This document shows, in pieces, positions 1 through 5,896 of a stretch of DNA of 22,920 nucleotides (the stretch's first letter is position 1; every line of letters starts with the position of its first letter). The stretch comes from Deltaproteobacteria bacterium RBG_13_61_14. Lineage in GTDB: Bacteria; RBG-13-61-14. The notes below the pieces were generated by a model that saw only the letters and a list, made by a program, of their open reading frames with translations, was not told the origin of the DNA and did no database searches. The stretch is taken from NCBI GenBank assembly GCA_001797815.1, contig MGQK01000109.1, positions 10,599 through 33,518 of the forward strand. The letters are read 5' to 3'. A program made the translations under genes and the position numbers.

Positions 1-567
1 CTCGAGGTCAAACCCGTCCTTGGTGCCGTCCCGGTCCATGCTGGTGAGCAGGATTTCGCCCGCGCCCAGCGCTTCCATCCGGCGCGCCCATTCCAGCGCG
101 TCTATGCCGGTGGGCTTGCGTCCGCCGTGGGTGAAGACCTCCCAGCGGAGCGGCTCCGCCCCGTCCACCCTTTTCGCGTCAATCGCCACCACCGTGCACT
201 GCGAGCCGAAGCGCTCGGCCGCGGCCCGGACAAAGTCCGGGTCCGCCACCGCCCCGGTGTTGATGCTTACCTTGTCGGCCCCGGCCTGAAGGAGCCGGCG
301 GATGTCGTCGAGAGTGCGCACGCCGCCGCCCACGGTCAGGGGCATGAACACCTGCTCCGCGGTCCGCGCCACCACCTCCAGGATGATCGGCCGGTCCTCC
401 TGGCTGGCGGTGATATCGAGGAAACAAAGCTCGTCCGCGGCCTGGCGGTCATACTCCTTCGCGCACTCCACCGGGTCCCCGGCGTCGCGCAGGGCGATGA
501 ACCGGGTGCCCTTCACCACTCGCCCGGCCATCACGTCCAGGCAGGGAATGATCCGTTTCGCGAGCAT
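1..567 (-). CDS. hisF: Imidazole glycerol phosphate synthase cyclase subunit HisF (3' part cut off by window edge)
   Basis: HisF is the TIM-barrel cyclase. With the glutaminase HisH it turns PRFAR and ammonia into imidazole glycerol phosphate and AICAR, in the cytoplasm, in histidine biosynthesis. The visible 189 residues start [12 protein letters not shown], the canonical N-terminus with the catalytic Asp11, then give [15 protein letters not shown] (phosphate-binding loop), [24 protein letters not shown] (second catalytic Asp region), HGGRKPTG and [15 protein letters not shown]. HisF is usually about 253 residues, so roughly 65 C-terminal residues lie outside the window. The start is fixed by the family's conserved N-terminus. 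No Shine-Dalgarno sequence is visible before this ATG, and a promoter -10 lies only 7 nt away, so the mRNA may be leaderless. The gene diverges from the SHOCT-type gene at 671. Confidence 0.96.
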   Translation of the reverse strand, partial: MLAKRIIPCLDVMAGRVVKGTRFIALRDAGDPVECAKEYDRQAADELCFLDITASQEDRPIILEVVARTAEQVFMPLTVGGGVRTLDDIRRLLQAGADKVSINTGAVADPDFVRAAAERFGSQCTVVAIDAKRVDGAEPLRWEVFTHGGRKPTGIDALEWARRMEALGAGEILLTSMDRDGTKDGFDLE

Positions 568-574
568 ACTAATT

Positions 575-603
575 ATATTATGGGATGGAGCTTGATTAAG
601 CAA
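575..603 (-). promoter_or_regulatory. Sigma70-like promoter of hisF, leaderless arrangement
   Basis: On the minus strand TTGCTT (603-598), a 17-nt spacer and TAATAT (580-575) are followed after 7 nt by the hisF ATG. A shifted -10, TATAAT, overlaps it. Transcription would begin at or next to the start codon. Position and spacing are seen directly; activity is inferred. Confidence 0.55.
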
Positions 604-619
604 CCTCCCGGTGAAAAGC

Positions 620-648
620 TTGAGCTTTGCCCGGCGCCGTGCTATAAC
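620..648 (+). promoter_or_regulatory. Sigma70-like promoter with extended -10 for the SHOCT-type gene and dut
   Basis: TTGAGC (620-625), a 17-nt spacer ending in TGC, then TATAAC (643-648). Transcription would start near 655, leaving a short leader that carries GGAGG (659-663), 7 nt before the ATG at 671. The promoter is back to back with that of hisF. Confidence 0.65.
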
Positions 649-670
649 GCGAGCAGATGGAGGCGCGCTC

Positions 671-1507
671 ATGAAGACGCGGGGGCAAAGGATCGGCTGG
701 TTCCTCATGCTGGCGGGAATGCTGGTGGCGCTGCGCTGGGGGTCGAAAGCCGAGACCATTTACCAGGGACCCGACAATTTCAACTACGTGCAGCTCGTGG
801 AAGTCAAAAAAGATCGCGGGCCCTTCGAGCATCCGGCCGTCATCCCCGCCCAAGAACTGGAACGGGTCCTGTTGGAGTTGGAATATGTCAAACCGGGGCT
901 GTTGCCCTTCTCCAAAGGGGGAAGCAAGGAGCGCGAGCTTTTCCCGCAAGCGGATGCGGCCCAACTCGCGCCCTTTCTCAGCCAGGCGCTGAAGAAGGCC
1001 GATCCTTCCCAGTGGGTGGAATTTTCCTGGAAAGCGACCCGGCGGCTGGCCCAAGCGAGCTTCCTGGTCAAATACCTGGTCCACGACGGGGTGCTGTTCG
1101 TCAAGGACGGCCGCCTCCAGATCGCCTTCCGCAACATCGGCTATGAAGAGATCCTAGAGACCGATATGCTCAGCCGCCTCGATCCCCTCCGCTCCTATTC
1201 AGGAATGTATGATCTGGTGTTGCCGCCCCTCGGCCAATGGCCGGCCCCGAACCTCGATGCCCAAGGCGAGCCCGCGCGCCGGAACTGGATCGCAATCCCC
1301 CTGGACACCCTGGCGCAAATCCCGGAGCCGGTCGCCGCCCCGGCCGGCGGTGAAGCCCAGGAACCGGCGGTCCTTCCCCCATCCCCTCCGCCCGCGCAGC
1401 GCTCGGCCGAAGCGCGGCTTCAGGAACTGAAGAAACTCCTCGACCAGGACTTGATCACCCAGGAAGATTATGACCGTAAAAAGCAGGAAATCCTCGACGA
1501 GTTCTGA
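671..1507 (+). CDS. Membrane-anchored or exported protein with C-terminal SHOCT-like domain, function unknown
   Basis: This 278-residue protein begins [10 protein letters not shown] and has a hydrophobic stretch at about residues 8-21, which reads as a signal anchor or uncleaved signal peptide. The middle, about 25-215, matches no family I can name. A proline/alanine-rich linker follows (about 220-245). The last 30 or so residues ([20 protein letters not shown] and after) have the two-helix pattern of SHOCT domains, short C-terminal oligomerisation modules common on bacterial membrane proteins. The start at 671 is chosen over the upstream 611 because GGAGG lies 7 nt ahead and a promoter lies between the two. 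The gene overlaps dut by 38 nt in another frame, so the two are probably co-transcribed. No function can be assigned. Confidence 0.8.
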   Translation: MKTRGQRIGWFLMLAGMLVALRWGSKAETIYQGPDNFNYVQLVEVKKDRGPFEHPAVIPAQELERVLLELEYVKPGLLPFSKGGSKERELFPQADAAQLAPFLSQALKKADPSQWVEFSWKATRRLAQASFLVKYLVHDGVLFVKDGRLQIAFRNIGYEEILETDMLSRLDPLRSYSGMYDLVLPPLGQWPAPNLDAQGEPARRNWIAIPLDTLAQIPEPVAAPAGGEAQEPAVLPPSPPPAQRSAEARLQELKKLLDQDLITQEDYDRKKQEILDEF

Positions 1508-1958
1508 GCCGGTCCGGATCCAAATCAAGCGCCTGCCCGGCCGCGACCCCAACCTGCCCCTGCCCGGCCGGCAGACCCCGGACTCGGCCGGCCTGGATAT
1601 CTCCGCGGCCAATGAAGAGCCGATCACGCTCTTGCCCGGCGCTCGCGCCCTGGTGCCGACCGGCCTGGTCCTGGCCCTGCCCCACGGGATCGAGGCCCAA
1701 ATCCGGCCCCGCTCCGGGCTGGCGCTCCGCCACGGCATCACCTTGCTCAACACCCCGGGCACCATTGATCCGGACTACCGGGGCGAGCTCCAGATCATTG
1801 TCATCAACCTGGGCCAGGAGCCTTTCACCATTAAGAAAGGCGACCGCATCGCCCAGATGGTGATCTCCCGGCTGGTGGCGGCGGAGTTGGAGGAGGTGGC
1901 GGAACTCCCGACCAGCGGCCGCGGCGCCGGCGGCTTCGGACACAGCGGCCTGCAATGA
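1470..1958 (+). CDS. dut: Deoxyuridine 5'-triphosphate nucleotidohydrolase (dUTPase)
   Basis: dUTPase hydrolyses dUTP to dUMP and pyrophosphate. This keeps uracil out of DNA and supplies dUMP for thymidylate synthesis. It is a cytoplasmic homotrimer. All five family motifs are present in the 162 residues: DSAGLDISA (I, about 38-46), PRSGLA (II, 80-85), [13 protein letters not shown] (III, 94-106, with the catalytic Asp and uracil-gating Tyr), [10 protein letters not shown] (IV, 122-131) and [10 protein letters not shown] (V, 151-160, with the phosphate-binding Arg and the Phe that stacks on the base). Length is normal for the trimeric class. The ATG at 1470 lies inside the 3' end of the preceding gene, with AGGAAG just upstream, which suggests translational coupling. 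Confidence 0.95.
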   Translation: MTVKSRKSSTSSEPVRIQIKRLPGRDPNLPLPGRQTPDSAGLDISAANEEPITLLPGARALVPTGLVLALPHGIEAQIRPRSGLALRHGITLLNTPGTIDPDYRGELQIIVINLGQEPFTIKKGDRIAQMVISRLVAAELEEVAELPTSGRGAGGFGHSGLQ

Positions 1959-2152
1959 AAAGAAAGGCTTGAGGCATTAGGCTTTGGGCTTTAGGCCTCG
2001 GAATCCCGTGAACATGAACTTGATAAAATTCCCTCTTTTCCCTTTGCTCCTTTGCGACTTGGCGTGAAACCTCTTTTCCGCAGATTCCGCAGATTCATGT
2101 AGCCCACCCTTCGCGTCCTCGAGAAGGGTGGGTTTATGGCGCAAAAAGCTTC
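1959..2152. repeat. Non-coding repeat mosaic between dut and the DUF5618-like gene
   Basis: No gene is seen here. The stretch holds, in order: a GAGGCATTAGGCTTTGGGCTTTAGGC unit (1971-1996) that recurs at about 14085-14118; a half-unit of the 'cctttgcgacttggcgtgaa' family at about 2047-2072, inverted relative to 11191-11220; a 'ccgcagattccgcagatt' unit (about 2080-2097) shared with 2738-2805, 4749-4787, 5813-5865 and 14127-14190; and a hairpin with a 10-bp stem CCCACCCTTC/GAAGGGTGGG (2103-2112 with 2123-2132) that resembles the one at about 4653-4686. There is no T-tract after the hairpin, so it is read as a repeat unit rather than a terminator. Confidence 0.7.
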
Positions 2153-2181
2153 TTGACATCCCTTATAAAACCTGCTAGCCT
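2153..2181 (+). promoter_or_regulatory. Sigma70-like promoter with extended -10 upstream of the DUF5618-like gene
   Basis: Consensus TTGACA (2153-2158), a 17-nt spacer ending in TGC, and TAGCCT (2176-2181). The layout (14 nt, TGC, hexamer) is the same as in the promoter at 620-648. Transcription would start near 2188, ahead of an AAAAGGAAAGG site and an ATG at 2215. Confidence 0.5.
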
Positions 2182-2214
2182 TGACCCATCCTTAAAAAGG
2201 AAAAGGAAAGGCTC

Positions 2215-2334
2215 ATGATCCCCAAAGCTTCTCATCTCCTTCTCCAACACGCTGGACAATCCGGGGCAAGGGTGCTATCCTGGATGGACGAGAATGAAAG
2301 CCATGTCCAAGGAAGCTTTAAAATATCTGAATAA
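2215..2334 (+). CDS. Possible 39-aa leader ORF overlapping the DUF5618-like gene
   Basis: ATG at 2215 is preceded by GGAAAGG (2205-2211) and lies about 27 nt downstream of a predicted transcription start. The frame (starts MIPKASHLLLQ, ends FKISE) runs 39 codons and stops inside the next gene, overlapping its start by 41 nt in a different frame. It has the best ribosome-binding site on this transcript, so it could be a real small protein or leader peptide coupled to the downstream gene. The sequence matches no family I know. It may instead be a decayed gene start, because its first 13 bases (GGCTCATGATCCC, 2210-2222) recur at 2718-2730. Confidence 0.25.
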   Translation: MIPKASHLLLQHAGQSGARVLSWMDENESHVQGSFKISE

Positions 2335-2683
2335 CGCCAAGGCGATCCTGAAAACCGTCCCGCTCGAGGACGATACTTATACCGAGATCAAGCCGGTGCG
2401 GGAAGCCATGGGCACGGCTTACCTGGCGGTCCTGGAGGCCATCAACGAGCGTCTCTTGAGGAAGGGCCTGACCAAGAAGGAACTGCCCCAGTCGGTGGAA
2501 GCCTACCGCAAGGCGCTGCGCAAATACCTGGCCGTCCGCAACGGAAAACTCCTCCGCGAATTCGAGAAGCTCTACGACCTGCTCCACATCGCCGGCTATT
2601 ATCGGGGACTGCTCTACGATGTCAAGGTGGTCAAGGACGCGATCAAATCCGCCCAAGCCTTCATTGAGAAGATCGAAAGCTGA
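2294..2683 (+). CDS. DUF5618-like small helical protein
   Basis: A 129-residue, soluble, almost wholly helical protein. The opening pattern (SKEALKYLNNAKAILK, then an acidic turn, VREAMGTAYLAVLEAIN and a second long helix pair) resembles the DUF5618 family as I remember it. Members have a HEPN-like helical look but no RxxxxH catalytic motif, and none is visible here. There is no signal peptide or membrane segment. Function is unknown. Two starts are possible, 2294 and 2303 (MSKEAL); the second fits the family N-terminus equally well and neither has a strong ribosome-binding site. The gene stands alone between repeat blocks and may be expressed from the promoter at 2153. The family assignment is from memory and unverified. 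Confidence 0.7.
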   Translation: MKAMSKEALKYLNNAKAILKTVPLEDDTYTEIKPVREAMGTAYLAVLEAINERLLRKGLTKKELPQSVEAYRKALRKYLAVRNGKLLREFEKLYDLLHIAGYYRGLLYDVKVVKDAIKSAQAFIEKIES

Positions 2684-2898
2684 GAGGGAACGGCCAGAAA
2701 AAGATTCAAACCGGAGCGGCTCATGATCCCTGGAAAATCCGCAGAGAGACTCCGCCGGAGCGCTATGTCCTCCGCGAAGGCGGATTCCGCCGATTACGCA
2801 GATTTCAAATTCACTGTCCACCGTGCACTGCCTGCCCCGCCTTTAAGCGGGGTGCACTGTTCACTACTTCCCCAATTTCCCCAATCGAGCGAGTTAGG
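2684..2898. repeat. Repeat mosaic upstream of the SIR2 gene
   Basis: No gene is supported. The block carries a second copy of GGCTCATGATCCC (2718-2730). Next come inverted copies of the 'aatctgcg-aatctg' unit (about 2738-2805), broken by a small palindrome around TCCGCGAAGGCGGA, then an inverted 'gtgcac-tgttcact' unit (about 2813-2866) split by a CCCCGCCTTTAAGCGGGG hairpin (about 2836-2853). The open frame at 2723-2941 is made only of these repeats. Confidence 0.65.
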
Positions 2899-2910
2899 TA
2901 TGGTGTCCCC
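2899..2910 (+). repeat. Left inverted repeat of the SIR2 cassette
   Basis: TATGGTGTCCCC at 2899-2910 is the exact reverse complement of GGGGACACCATA at 4476-4487, on the far side of the SIR2 gene. Allowing four mismatches the pair extends to about 26 bp (2891-2916 against about 4470-4495). Further copies in the downstream orientation lie at 4813 and 5623. Confidence 0.8.
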
Positions 2911-2937
2911 TGAATTAGAATTAGGAGAAGAAAATAA

Positions 2938-4389
2938 ATGAAAGTTGGAACAAAAATTATATCAAGGCAGCAGTTGAGGTATCTTGAAAGAATACAAGAG
3001 GGAAGGTATTCTTCACCTGAGATAGTTGATATTCTACTGAAAATAGTTGATGACGATGACATCCTAGAGGACAGGGAAGAGCTACATCCTGGATGGATTG
3101 AGATATTCGAAAATAATATAGACTCCATAAAGAAGATTCAACCACCAATAATATGGGAAAAGATCAATTCATTCTTTGATAAAGTTGTTTCATTAGATTC
3201 TAACATAAAGGATATAGACCCAAAATCTACAACTATGTCTTTTCTTCTTGGAGCGGGAGCATCAAACCCGGATCCTTCAAACATCCCTACTGTCAAACAA
3301 CTTCTTCCTCAGTTACTCGAACGCGGTCGACGTCTCGATAGAGATGACGTCACAAGATTGGCTGACTTCTGCGATTCTCGGAAAATAGATAATATTGAAG
3401 ATCTGCTAACGGCTGCTCAATTAGCAACTTTTTCTAGCCGTAATCCGACGATACTGAAACTTATGAATTTTTTGCTGTATCGAGAGGATATAGAAGGGCC
3501 TTATGAAGAACCCCGTTACTATCGTCCCTGGGAAGCTGAAAGACTTGAAATGAGGAGGATTAGAAAATTTAGGGAACCCGGTGCAGAACTTTCATCAGTC
3601 GCTTTTCTTCAAGATACTTTGCAAGTTCTTTTCGGCCTGCTATCAAGTACTATGCTTCCAGCAAAGCCCAATAATGCACATAAATCAATTGCAGAGTACG
3701 CTAAATCCCATGTGAGATCTTCGATTGTGACCACCAATTACGACTGCTGTATGGATCTGGCTTTAGGAGAAGTACATAAAGATTTCTTTTATCAAGTGGA
3801 TTTCTCTAATGTTTCTAAGCCGCAGCCTATTTCTGATAAAACTATATTGATTAAGTTACACGGTAGTTTAAACTGGTTTTACTGTGAAACCTGCCAAGAG
3901 ATTCAGCTTGTTAATATAGAACAAATGGTAGATTCTTTTCAAAATGATAGATGTCCATATCCTGTCATTGGAATCTGTAGGGATTGCGGCGGACAGAGAA
4001 GAGGCTTACAAGTTCCTCCACTTGCAATGAAATTCGATTTGGGACCTCCTTTAACCCGATTGATGAGCGAGGCCACGATATCCTTTGAAAAGGCTCAACT
4101 AATCGTAGTTGTTGGATTTTCATTCGCTGAAGCAGACATTTATATATCGCGCATGTTGAGCAAATCGATGCAGAGCTCTCCTAATCAAAAGCTATTAATT
4201 GTTGATCCTGATTATAATGTGGTAGATAGAGTTCGTAGAAAATTCAAAGCTAGCATTCCGAATTTCGATGCTACCCGTATAATTAAGTTAGCAGGAAACT
4301 GCAGCGATATTCTTCCTAGATTCCTTAGTGGAGAATTTCTAAAAGTAGCATCTGAGCCAATAAACAAAGAGTCTGCCTCAGAAGAGTAG
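2938..4389 (+). CDS. SIR2-like NAD-binding domain protein with zinc ribbon, candidate defence effector
   Basis: 483 residues. The SIR2 motifs are clear: FLLGAGAS (102-109, NAD-binding glycine-rich loop), TTNYD (265-269), KLHGS (306-310, His308 in the catalytic-base position) and GFSFAEAD (393-400). A zinc ribbon is inserted after the KLHGS motif: CxxC at 316/319 and CxxC at 347/350. About 95 N-terminal residues are helical and unassigned, and there is no transmembrane segment. Stand-alone SIR2-like proteins of this divergent class often deplete NAD+ in anti-phage systems; others are deacetylases. The first role is inferred here from domain type and setting. The gene is much more AT-rich than its neighbours, has AGGAG at 2923-2927 (10 nt from the ATG), and is bracketed by inverted repeats with no partner gene inside. 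These are signs of lateral acquisition. Confidence 0.88.
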   Translation: MKVGTKIISRQQLRYLERIQEGRYSSPEIVDILLKIVDDDDILEDREELHPGWIEIFENNIDSIKKIQPPIIWEKINSFFDKVVSLDSNIKDIDPKSTTMSFLLGAGASNPDPSNIPTVKQLLPQLLERGRRLDRDDVTRLADFCDSRKIDNIEDLLTAAQLATFSSRNPTILKLMNFLLYREDIEGPYEEPRYYRPWEAERLEMRRIRKFREPGAELSSVAFLQDTLQVLFGLLSSTMLPAKPNNAHKSIAEYAKSHVRSSIVTTNYDCCMDLALGEVHKDFFYQVDFSNVSKPQPISDKTILIKLHGSLNWFYCETCQEIQLVNIEQMVDSFQNDRCPYPVIGICRDCGGQRRGLQVPPLAMKFDLGPPLTRLMSEATISFEKAQLIVVVGFSFAEADIYISRMLSKSMQSSPNQKLLIVDPDYNVVDRVRRKFKASIPNFDATRIIKLAGNCSDILPRFLSGEFLKVASEPINKESASEE

Positions 4390-4896
4390 GATGGGGTCAG
4401 ATCGTTACTTAACACTTTACATATTTGCATACCTATCCCGCGACCGAAGAGCGGTCGCGGCTACCTGCGGATTCTGGGGACACCATACTTAATTCCCGGT
4501 AAATTTTGCAGTCTGATTAGGAGAAAGTATTTAGTATATCGTATGTTGTATGTAGGGTTAAGGCCTCAGACGGAAGATAGTGGACAGTAAACAGTGCACC
4601 CCGCGAGGCGCGGGGCAGGCAGTGGACAGCTTTAGGGTTTCGCGGGAAGACCCCACCCTTCGCCCGGAAGCGAAGGGCGGGCTACAAGGATGGTTAAAGG
4701 CTGATGGTCAGGAATGCCTGTCCCCCTGCCAGATTGATAAGCTTTAGCTTTTCTGAAAATCTGCGAAATCTGCGCAATCTGTGGATGTCCGGAATTCAGA
4801 ATTCTGAATTCTGGGGACACCATACTTAATTCCCCATGAATTCCGCGGCCAGAGCTTCCCTTAAAACTTAACCTGATCCAGCTCCTGTGGCAATGG
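4390..4896. repeat. Repeat mosaic between the SIR2 gene and the PIN module
   Basis: About 500 bases with no gene. In order: GGGGTCAGATC (4393-4403) just after the SIR2 stop; a CCGCGACCG/CGGTCGCGG hairpin (4438-4446 with 4452-4460); the right inverted repeat (4476-4487), which opens the long repeat 4477-4599; a CCCCGCG-type hairpin (about 4598-4615); a 'cccacccttcg' hairpin (about 4653-4686); a 'caggaatgcctgtccccctg' unit (4706-4738); an 'aatctgcg' unit (4749-4787); EcoRI-like palindromes (about 4791-4811); and a further GGGGACACCATACTTAATTCC (4813-4833). All units recur elsewhere in the window. Confidence 0.75.
4477..4599 (+). repeat. 123-bp direct repeat, copy A
   Basis: Matches 5624-5746 with two mismatches visible by eye. 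It begins GGGACACCATACTTAATTCC, includes AGTATATCGTATGTTGTATG (4533-4552) and ends GTGGACAGTAAACAGTGCAC. Copies A and B flank the PIN/59-aa gene pair. Confidence 0.9.
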
Positions 4897-5076
4897 TCAG
4901 GCGGCAGGGCTTGGCTTTTGAGCCTTGATTCTCTGCGCCTGCCGGCGCGCCGCTTCCTCACTTTTGCGGCGCCAGTAAGCCACCTTCTGCTGGAAGGTCA
5001 AGTTCTTGGTCTCTTGATCAATCTTTTGACCCGCCCGATGCATCATCTCCACACAATCAAACTTTTTCTTTTTCAT
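4897..5076 (-). CDS. 59-aa partner of the PIN protein, putative antitoxin
   Basis: A 59-residue, highly charged protein starting MKKKKFDCVEMMHRAGQKI, continuing through LTFQQKVAYWRRKSEE and ending in a lysine/proline-rich tail. I recall small proteins with FDCVxMxH near the N-terminus, a short acidic linker and a T-x-E/Q-x-x-x-x-W/Y helix encoded beside PIN-domain genes, where they are presumed antitoxins. That is recall, not a search. The ATG at 5076 lies inside the PIN gene and the two overlap by 20 nt, so translation is probably coupled, with the putative toxin first and the partner second. There is no DNA-binding fold I can point to. Confidence 0.65.
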   Translation of the reverse strand: MKKKKFDCVEMMHRAGQKIDQETKNLTFQQKVAYWRRKSEEAARRQAQRIKAQKPSPAA

Positions 5077-5566
5077 ACTCGATCACCTCCTGGGGCGTGT
5101 GGATGCCGATTGAGGAATAACCTTCCCGGATATTGATCGCATTGTATAGGGCAATTTTATCATAGTGAACGATATGGCGGAAGTTCCAGCTCACCATGAT
5201 TTGACAGCCGGCCGCCGAAGCGATCGCCACATGCAGGGCGTCTCGGGCCCATTTGCGAGAGACAATCCTGGCCCGCAGATAGGCCGTTTGCAAACGCGCC
5301 GCGGCTTCGGTCACCGGGGCCAACTCGGTCAGCGGAGCGACCGACTGGTAAAGGGCCTGCACCCGGCGAGGAGCTTCCGAGATTTCTTCCTCGACCAGCG
5401 GAGAAATCACCAGGTGAAACCGGTTCTTCTTCACTTGATCCAGGAAAAGCGAACTGGCCGCGGCAAATTCCGGATCAAACACGCCTCCAAACACGGAGGT
5501 GTCCGCATAAATCCGGATCGCCTTTTTGGGAAAGCTCTTGGCCACGGTTCTTGAATCCTGCTCCAA
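5057..5566 (-). CDS. PIN-domain ribonuclease-like protein, putative VapC-type toxin
   Basis: PIN domains are Mg2+-dependent ribonucleases, and free-standing ones beside small proteins are usually toxins of type II toxin-antitoxin pairs. Of the 169 residues, IYADTSVFGG (19-28) carries the first acidic residue (Asp22), SPLVEEEI (55-62) the central Glu, RDALHVAIA (108-116) the third acid (Asp109), and SWNFRHIVH (126-134) the usual C-terminal WN/D motif. The frame opens with a TTG at 5566 preceded by AGAGAGG; an in-frame GTG seven codons later is also possible, so the start is uncertain by a few residues. It overlaps the 59-aa gene by 20 nt. Both sit between the 123-bp direct repeats, which suggests a mobile or recombined segment. 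Confidence 0.85.
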   Translation of the reverse strand: MEQDSRTVAKSFPKKAIRIYADTSVFGGVFDPEFAAASSLFLDQVKKNRFHLVISPLVEEEISEAPRRVQALYQSVAPLTELAPVTEAAARLQTAYLRARIVSRKWARDALHVAIASAAGCQIMVSWNFRHIVHYDKIALYNAINIREGYSSIGIHTPQEVIEYEKEKV

Positions 5567-5623
5567 ACGCCTCTCTCTACCTTATCCTACCCGTCCGCCT
5601 AATGCAAGCGAATTCGCGAATTC

Positions 5624-5746
5624 GGGACACCATACTTAATTCCGGGTAAATTCTGCAGTCTGATTAGGAGAAAGTATTTAGTATATCGTATGTTGTATGT
5701 AGGGTTAAGGCCTCAGACGGAAGATAGTGGACAGTAAACAGTGCAC
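5624..5746 (+). repeat. 123-bp direct repeat, copy B
   Basis: Same orientation as 4477-4599, differing at two positions near the left end. Its left boundary adjoins GAATTCGCGAATTC (about 5610-5623). The same follow-on units (5769-5804 and 5813-5865) come after it as after copy A, without the roughly 100 bp of hairpins present there. Confidence 0.9.
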
Positions 5747-5896
5747 AGAAAGCAGTGATTTAATGGATGACGGACAAGAATGTCTGTCCCCCTTCCAGAT
5801 TGATCACTTTGAGCTTTTCTGAAAATCTGTGGAATCTGCGGAATCGGTGTAATCTGCGGATGATCCTTTCTTCTCCCTACCTGCGACCTACGACCT
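5747..5896. repeat. Repeat units ending at the MFS remnant
   Basis: Contains the 'caagaatgtctgtccccctt' unit (5769-5804), the 'aatctgtgg-aatctgcgg' unit (about 5813-5865) and a short 'cctgcgacctacgacctac' run (about 5879-5897). It then passes straight into coding-like sequence with no start codon. No gene is seen. Confidence 0.65.

Noticed and set aside
127-1146. 339-aa plus-strand frame spanning hisF and the next gene
   Set aside because: It covers antisense hisF and then an out-of-frame part of the SHOCT-type gene, crossing two opposed promoters.
2103-2132. Terminator after dut
   Set aside because: The 10-bp hairpin lies about 145 nt after the dut stop, has no T-tract, and matches a repeat unit found elsewhere, so it is treated as a repeat.
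2723-2941. 72-aa frame before the SIR2 gene
   Set aside because: It is made wholly of intergenic repeat units; only its first dozen bases, shared with 2210-2222, are of interest.
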